Positions 7,261-11,726 of a DNA stretch of 11,726 nucleotides are shown piece by piece. Source of the stretch: Phoronis pallida (lineage: Eukaryota > Phoronida > Phoronidae); the NCBI GenBank assembly GCA_028565715.1, contig JAOXYC010200795.1, positions 1 through 11,726 on the forward strand, in the 5' to 3' direction. Position 1 is the first letter of the stretch, and the number at the start of each line of letters is the position of its first letter. The notes below the pieces were generated by a model, which was not told the DNA's origin, did not search any database, and saw only the letters and a program-made list of their open reading frames with translations. The position numbers and the translations under genes are program-made.

Positions 7261-7394
7261 GCCACCATTATTTACCAGTGAACATCCCGCTCTAGAGAAT
7301 GCTAGAGCGCCATCTTTGGCTGAATATCATCAGCGACGACTCACGAGCAATGGTAGTACTCCAGGAAGTAGGGGTTCAAAGGCGTATGTTGTCG
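7261..7394 (+). CDS. PTPN13: Exon encoding the linker before the first PDZ domain
   Basis: This 134-bp exon completes the split AGG codon and encodes RPPLFTSEHPALENARAPSL, then AEYHQRRLTSNGSTPGSRGS and KAYVV, leaving one base, G. The KAYVVG piece, with G completed across the junction as far as the donor suggests (actual codon GAC after splicing), resembles an AYVLG segment in the PTPN13 linker, from memory. The rest is low in order-promoting residues and probably flexible. The acceptor TTTACTGCAG and donor GTAAGT at 7395 are both excellent. Both junctions keep the frame. Confidence 0.87.
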
Positions 7395-7432
7395 GTAAGT
7401 TCTTGATGATGAAATGACCATTGATTACACAC

Positions 7433-7693
7433 ACACTATATGTAGCATGTTTGGTTAAATATAATTTTATGTTTAACTTAGGTTGTGAGTTTTCAAACAC
7501 AGTATGCGTTCTATGTAGTAGGTCCCCCAGTGATGGTGTTGGCATTGTAGAATAAAGAGCACAACAAAACGTAAAAAGAGACTTACATTTGTTTGAAAAG
7601 CTCACGACCAATGCTATATAATAAATAATTATTAAATTATGTTTAACCAAACATGCATCACAGAAGGAATATACCAAATTACACTATAGGTAG
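7433..7693. mobile_element. Inverted-repeat element (MITE-like) between imperfect direct repeats
   Basis: The arm at 7445-7467 (starting GCATGTTTGGTTAAA) matches 7634-7656 inverted at 22 of 23 positions. The palindrome continues inward in diverged form, for example GGTTGTGAGTTTTCAAAC near 7481-7498 against its relative near 7590-7608. A 13-bp direct repeat, ACACTATA then GTAG with one mismatch, lies at 7433-7445 and 7681-7693. The right direct repeat is 24 bp beyond the arm, so it may not be the true target duplication. The minus strand is open across most of the element, an effect of the palindrome, and the product is not recognised. Confidence 0.7.
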
Positions 7694-7741
7694 GTAGATG
7701 AAAGTTAACAATTTAAAAAAAAAACAGTTAAACCAATATAG

Positions 7742-7846
7742 ACCTGTGTTGACATTTCAGTATATTTAGCAAAAACCATCATCAAGATAAAGAATGTGAT
7801 CTTACTTTATTGGTGTTGTTTAATATACCCAAACATCAACACAGGT
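7742..7846. repeat. Short inverted-repeat element, about 105 bp
   Basis: ACCTGTGTTGA at 7742-7752 pairs perfectly with 7836-7846. Further inside, GTATATT and related blocks also pair imperfectly. It resembles a tiny foldback element. No target duplication is clear. Confidence 0.6.
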
Positions 7847-7952
7847 TTATTATGTGTTTCAAGATGTGTCTAGGATTTGAACCATTCAAACGTTTGTTTA
7901 AAATGACCCTGCAGACTTTTCACTGCATTTAAAGTTCAAAATATGCCTTTTC

Positions 7953-7978
7953 AACTTGCATAAAGCCCAGATTTGAAC
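7953..7978 (+). repeat. Dispersed 26-bp repeat, copy 2
   Basis: It matches 4818-4843 with two mismatches and shares AGCCCAGATTTGAAC exactly. The two copies lie in different introns on the same strand. Confidence 0.6.
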
Positions 7979-8484
7979 ATTTTGTAAAAGTTTGAAAGGT
8001 TTAAAATGTAGACAGCGAGACAGTATCCTTAATATTTTTTCATTAACATGTTGGCCAAAATATAACCAATTTATTTAATATTTTATATTGAATAACCCAC
8101 AGATTTTTATGTTGCAATAAACTTGAGTTTAGATAGATTAAAACAATTAACAAAAAGTAATGTTACTACTGTTTCTATATTAAGATGCCATTAGCCAACG
8201 AATCCCTTGATGAATAGTGCAATGATGCTTAATGAATCCAATAATTGATTTAGGAAAGATATATCAACATGCAACACAAACTGAATTGAACACAAATATT
8301 ACTTGCCAGATGTTACTACGCAGTTAATCTTAACGCAACTTTTCAGTTTTCTAAAAATCATGATAACTTGCAAGTTAACATATCAGCCGTTGTTTTGGTC
8401 TCACAATGTAAAGGAAAAATATTTAATAGTTCTGCTATCATGATAGTTCTGACAATTATTAAACATAATGATAACAAAATAATT

Positions 8485-8714
8485 TACGGTAAAACCTCTT
8501 CAATTTTGACCAAAAATAATTGCAAAAACTGCTATTTTTAAAAAAATCAGTGATGTACTGAATATTATTCAGAGAGGTTTATGTAAAATGATTATAGGTT
8601 TTTATCAGGACAACCAGAAAGTGTAATAAAGTTTCGTTAGAAAAATGGAAAATATTATTTTGTCATCTAAAGTTTGTCGTACCAACTGGTGTCAGTCACA
8701 GAGGTTTTACCGTA
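8485..8714. mobile_element. TA-flanked MITE with pogo/mariner-like ends
   Basis: TACGGTAAAACCTCT at 8485-8499 is repeated exactly in inverted form at 8700-8714. With TA as the duplicated target, the element is 226 bp (8487-8712) and its ends begin CGGTAAAACCTCT. This resembles the CAGTAAAACCTCT type of end of some pogo-like elements, such as plant Emigrant, from memory. A third, degenerate end-like piece, AGAGGTTTATGTAAA, is internal near 8572. There is no coding capacity. Confidence 0.8.
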
Positions 8715-9235
8715 TAACAGTCACAGTAGTTGCTAGTTGTAGACTTAAATTCTTAGGTACGGCAAAAGCTCCCCATTTTCAGCCACAAATGACGGATAGG
8801 TGAAAATCTATTCCATCAAATTTCTCTAAAGTTGTTCATTTTACCAAACTCCTACTTCATACATAGTTTGTCATGTTCATGCAAACAAGCAGTTAAATCA
8901 AAATAATGAGCACTGGAAATCTAAAAATATGTCGGTTATGTCAGAAAATGGCGAGCTTTTGTTGTAGTTCATGTACTCACGCTCACAGCTTGTATTTAAT
9001 TTGTAGATGCTAGTATTTATTCACAAGACCAGACCTTATTCCCTCATCACAGTGAAATAATATCGGGTGAGGATATTTGTTATTTGATTATAAGATTGAA
9101 TAATCCGGCAGCGCTTCTCAAAAATGTTAAATTCTGAACTGTTTTCTTTTGAAAAGCCTTAATTACCTGGCATGGTTGCATCACTGAATACATTTTCTGC
9201 AAACTATTTTTTGATGAGAACAAACAGAAGTTCAC

Positions 9236-9288
9236 TTACTGAGAGACTTGAATCTGGCAGTTCTCTAAAGACTATGGTCTCTTAGTAA
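9236..9288. repeat. Imperfect 12-bp stem hairpin
   Basis: TTACTGAGAGAC (9236-9247) pairs with GTCTCTTAGTAA (9277-9288) with one mismatch. There is no further context. Confidence 0.45.
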
Positions 9289-9456
9289 AGGAAATATGTT
9301 TTACTCACTCTCAACAAAAGACTATAAATAATTTCATTTGTTATGTGTTGACCGAAAATGTGCTAAATACTGTTCAATTTCTAATTTTGGAATGCTCAAT
9401 CTTAAATATTTGCTATTTTAGCACAACTTTTGTGGTGGAATAATCTTAAATTTTCG

Positions 9457-9513
9457 AGGGGGTAATTTTTCTCACTCTTGGGGGGAAATTTTGGTCCGTT
9501 AAGGGGAGAATTT
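9457..9513 (+). repeat. Three spaced G-run plus AATTT units
   Basis: GGGGGTAATTTTT, GGGGGGAAATTTT and GGGGAGAATTT follow at intervals of about 22 bp. This is either an old degenerate tandem repeat or part of an unrecognised element. GGGG runs are otherwise rare in this AT-rich window. Confidence 0.4.
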
Positions 9514-9715
9514 CATGTGATTTTGAATAAATTTGAGAGAAGGTGCCTAATGTACCGGTCACCGGCACAAAAATCAGGTCAGCGAGGGCCCTGACTGACT
9601 TCTACATTTCAAACCAACCTCATATGGCGATTACTAGAAGTTCACCCTTCATGTGACCAAGGAACTTAGTAAAGGGTTTGAAACGTATCATATCCAAAAT
9701 GAAAGACTTCAAGCT

Positions 9716-10093
9716 AATACTCAACATCCGACTTAATTCACTCTAGCAAAAGGAGACGCGAATGCGCGTTCACTTCTGGGAAGTTGTCTGTTTATGTGGA
9801 CAAACTCCAGGAGTAGGTAACTTGTAGAATGATACTCCTTCCAACCACGGATACTTTGCCAAGTTCTTAAACTTCCCGGTGTCGGCATATACACCCATTG
9901 GCACAGGTAGTTGGCTTGCATTGAGGCCTGTGGATTTCTCAGAATTTTGACGCCAAATAAACCACCGAAAAACGTCCCTTTGGTTTCAATAACAGAATTC
10001 AGAGGGCGCCACTATTTGTCCACATCCTGTCAGAAGTGAACGCGCATTCGCATCTCCTTTCGCTAGAGTATATTAAGTCGAATGTTGAGTATT
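9716..10093. mobile_element. 378-bp non-autonomous DNA transposon with 63-bp inverted arms
   Basis: The arm at 9716-9778 (starting AATACTCAACATCCGACTT) matches 10031-10093 inverted with about five mismatches in 63. A further 11 bp, ATGTGGACAAA at 9794-9804, pairs perfectly with 10015-10025, so the arms reach almost 90 bp with a gap. Both arms share GCGAATGCGCGTTCACTTCT apart from one base. The element is richer in GC than the surrounding intron. The flanks, CTAATAC and GTATTAATAAG, allow a TA, TAA or TTAA target, not resolved. The minus strand is open over 9733-9921, but the product is not a transposase that I can recognise. Confidence 0.82.
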
Positions 10094-10633
10094 AATAAGT
10101 TCTACCATGTAAAAACTGGAGTGAATAATATTTTTTTCATCAGTTATATCATGATTCTATTTTGAAACGCTAGCTAAGTGTCAATCAGTTGTAACTGACC
10201 TTTAACTGTGACATATTATCAATTTTCTGTGATTCTTTATGAATAAAGCAGTAACTATAATTGTATAAGTGGCCTTTTTCAAGCACTTTTACATTGGGTT
10301 GCAACAAAACACCAAGTCTAGCTATATGATCTTGTATTTGCAACTACATGTGTGCAAATACATCAATTACGGTTTCCAGTTTAATTCAAAAGTGTTAAAA
10401 CATAAATTGGTCACAACGTACATGTAGTGGCATGCGCCTTGCTGTTGAAATACAGTATACAGTTTGTTTTCAACTTTGAAATACTTGAGATAATAGTTTG
10501 CATTGTGGTCAGTCACCCTCTAACGTCCTTTCAAAATAATTCATATATTTTCACGTTGATTGGGTCACTATTCTGTGTTGTGGATTTTGAAAACAGGCTT
10601 GTTGAAAGCTAAATATCCTTTTACAATTTTCAG

Positions 10634-10840
10634 ACTCACTGAATGAGAGGTTTGAAAACATCCCCGTTCCTGATAGCCCAGAACGTCAGATAGCCATGGT
10701 GCCTGTTCCCAAAGATAGAACTGGTGGTTTAGGCATTACCATCGTCGGGGGAGAGAATCCACGAGTGTTGAACATGGGTATTTTTGTCAAGACAGTTATC
10801 CCTAGTGGACCAGCAGACCGAACAGGAAGGGTGTTCCCAG
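10634..10840 (+). CDS. PTPN13: Exon encoding the N-terminal half of the first PDZ domain
   Basis: This 207-bp exon, entered with one base carried over, encodes 69 residues and leaves one base, G. A short lead, NIPVPDSPERQIAMVPVPKD, contains SPERQI and the first PDZ strand. Then GGLGITIVGGENPR carries the carboxylate-binding loop GLGI (10726-10737), followed by NMGIFVKTVIPSGPADRTGR and VFP, the usual GIFV..V.P.GPA...GR stretch of PDZ strands and helix A. The next exon should supply the G-D-x-I/L part and helix B. PDZ domains bind C-terminal peptides of membrane and signalling proteins. This is closest to PTPN13 PDZ1, from memory. The acceptor TTTTACAATTTTCAG and donor GTAATA are good. Confidence 0.94.
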
Positions 10841-10943
10841 GTAATAACAGATATTGTGTAATTTTATTTGTTAAATAGTAGTGTTTATTCTGTCCGGATA
10901 AACACTGGAGATGTCAAAGGATTTTTTCATCATTATTTCATGT

Positions 10944-11302
10944 CTGTCTCCTCGTTGGTGAGGATCTGGTGTCAAAATTCAAATCAACTAGAAATTTTGT
11001 GTATGAGTCCTTTCATGAATATTATTAACCTGCATCATAGTCAAAAAGTTCAAAAGAAATCGGTAAAGGGGTGAATTTGAGATCTTTGTATCCAAAAAAA
11101 CCTTGTTGTCCGACAAGGTTTTCGAAATTTACACTTTTTTAGGATTTTAATCCTTTTAAAAAAGCTCAAATTTACCCCTTTACCAATTTTTTCGGAATTT
11201 TTTTACTAAGATGCAGGTTCATTATGTTCATCGAAGGACTCGTACACACAATATCTAGTTGATTTGAATTTTGACCCCAGATCCTCACCAACAAGGAGAC
11301 AG
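10944..11302. mobile_element. Foldback element with 138-bp inverted arms
   Basis: The arm 10944-11081, starting CTGTCTCCTCGTTGGTGAGG, matches 11165-11302 inverted over 138 bp with no gap and about 18 mismatches, near 87 per cent. Weaker pairing continues outwards to about 10897 and 11355. The centre holds its own 10-bp hairpin (see 11097-11122) and a small AGGATT/AATCCT hairpin. Both arms have an open frame running inwards (for example QNSNQLEILCMSPFMNI against QNSNQLDIVCTSPSMNI) and ending at the same stop, but the many amino-acid changes give no sign of selection for a protein. The class is unknown; foldback or MITE fits. Confidence 0.85.
11097..11122. repeat. Central 10-bp hairpin of the foldback element
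   Basis: AAAACCTTGT (11097-11106) pairs exactly with ACAAGGTTTT (11113-11122) across a 6-nt loop, TGTCCG. It lies near the centre of the large palindrome and would nucleate its folding. Confidence 0.8.
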
Positions 11303-11406
11303 TATCTTTAAAAGACGATGAAGAGAAAACTTTACTTGTATAATGCTGGTTTACTGCCACACTGCATGTTTAATTGGTTATATTGTATACAGAATATAAA
11401 TAAATA

Positions 11407-11470
11407 CAACAACAGTTTTCAGTCGAGATATGTTTCGGCAGAGCCGTCTACCATCTTCAACTGTTAATTG
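11407..11470 (-). repeat. Hairpin relic with GCCGAAACA motif, Penelope-like end suspected
   Basis: On the minus strand, TTGAAGATGGTAGA is followed by CGGC-TCT-GCCG and AAACATATCTCGAC, inside arms AACTGTT/AACAGTT (plus 11459-11465 and 11411-11417). The layout, GATG, a hairpin, then CGAAACA and a CTCGA-like piece, parallels the 3509-3545 motif. The CTGATGA box is altered to TTGAAGA, so it is not an intact hammerhead. It may be the end of a decayed retroelement. Confidence 0.45.
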
Positions 11471-11726
11471 TTCAATGAACAAGCTAACTGTTGGGCTGCA
11501 TATGAATTTACAATCAGTGCATTACATAACAAGGAATGACAAATAGTTAACTAATTAAAAAATAAAAAAACGTGGCTCCTGCCAAAAACGTAAGTCTCCA
11601 AGCCATTGAAGTTGTTTTACCAATTAACATATAGGGAATGAAAGTCATTTGACCGAAACTTCTGCTTCCGGTGACATACTCTCAATGCCTCCAATGTGTT
11701 TCAGACGGAGATGAAAAAAGAATGAC

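Larger units (their letters stand above)
7395..10633 (+). other. Intron 6 of the visible gene
   Basis: This 3,239-bp intron runs from GTAAGT to TTTTACAATTTTCAG. It holds inverted-repeat elements at 7445-7656, 7742-7846, 8485-8714 and 9716-10093, a short imperfect hairpin at 9236-9288 and a G-run cluster at 9457-9513. The stretches 7980-8480, 8715-9230 and 10094-10633 are AT-rich with no gene signal that I can support. Confidence 0.85.
568..10840 (+). other. PTPN13: Gene model: FERM-PDZ scaffold, PTPN13-like (internal part, seven exons)
   Basis: Seven exons chain with phases 0, 2, 1, 0, 2, 1, 1 at their 3' ends into 901 nt without a stop. The product runs FERM F2 end, FERM F3, a charged linker, then PDZ. 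In vertebrate PTPN13 and its paralogue FRMPD2, a KIND domain precedes FERM and several PDZ domains follow; PTPN13 ends in a tyrosine phosphatase domain, FRMPD2 does not. PTPN13 is favoured because the PDZ reads GLGITIVGGEN and the linker has AYVVG and SPERQI, all close to PTPN13 as I remember it. By family knowledge the protein would sit at the cortical membrane, with FERM binding phosphoinositides and PDZ domains binding C-terminal tails. The phosphatase end is outside the window, so an FRMPD2-like protein or a pre-duplication ancestor cannot be excluded. The start and stop codons are not in the window. Confidence 0.75.
10841..11726 (+). other. Partial intron 7, running to or near the window end
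   Basis: This starts at GTAATA. It holds a large foldback element (10944-11302) and a hairpin relic (11407-11470). After 11470 there is AT-rich sequence with a 7-bp palindrome, TTGTTCA/TGAACAA. A CAG at 11702-11704 could be an acceptor, but the 22 bases after it do not fit the expected PDZ continuation well. Confidence 0.75.

Noticed and set aside
7330-7677. 115-codon minus-strand open stretch
   Set aside because: It overlaps the exon at 7261-7394 antisense and the inverted-repeat element, so it is an effect of those and not a gene.
8435-8446. Palindrome CTATCATGATAG
   Set aside because: It is short and AT-rich, isolated, and within what is expected by chance in about 12 kb.
9733-9921. Minus-strand open stretch inside the 378-bp transposon
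   Set aside because: It begins within the inverted arm and shows no transposase motif; it is too short to be an autonomous gene.
11705-11726. Partial PDZ exon at the right edge
   Set aside because: Not called as a feature: there is one extra residue before GD and the next residues, EKR, lack the hydrophobic position usual after GD. It is kept only as a weak finding.

Overview
This is eukaryotic, almost certainly invertebrate metazoan, genomic DNA. It is AT-rich and its seven coding exons are short and separated by long introns. All six internal introns begin with GT and end with AG, and the introns hold many small repeats. No bacterial, phage or CRISPR-like organisation is present. The exact taxon cannot be fixed from the sequence.

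The window is the inside of one plus-strand gene. Seven exons (568-618, 1093-1313, 2968-3059, 4551-4660, 6974-7059, 7261-7394, 10634-10840) join with matching phases into 901 nt, about 300 codons, without a stop. In order they encode the end of the FERM F2 lobe (EEYGIHFHKV), the FERM F3 (C) lobe, a charged linker of roughly 130 residues, and the first half of a PDZ domain (GLGI loop, SGPADRTGR). This order, together with linker landmarks such as AYVVG and SPERQI before the PDZ, points to the PTPN13 (PTP-BL/FAP-1) and FRMPD2 family of submembrane scaffolds. PTPN13 is favoured. Both ends of the gene lie outside the window: KIND, FERM F1 and most of F2 upstream, and the rest of the PDZ array and any phosphatase domain downstream.

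The introns hold most of the unusual structure. Intron 2 has a broken minus-strand GIY-YIG endonuclease fragment of Penelope-like type (1361-1691) and a small TA-flanked inverted-repeat element (1910-2043). Intron 3 has a tRNA-derived insertion between 14-bp direct repeats (3092-3312) and a perfect 31-bp inverted repeat enclosing a hammerhead-ribozyme-like core (3470-3582). Intron 4 has two strong hairpins. The 3.2-kb intron 6 has four inverted-repeat elements, including a TA-flanked pogo/mariner-like MITE (8485-8714) and a 378-bp element with 63-bp arms (9716-10093). The final partial intron carries a foldback element with 138-bp arms (10944-11302) and a second CGAAACA-type hairpin relic on the minus strand (11407-11470).

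I see no new multi-gene system. The most interesting items are the tRNA-like insertion, whose layout does not fit a normal SINE, the ribozyme-like motif in a perfect palindrome, and the high density of inverted-repeat elements in one gene's introns.
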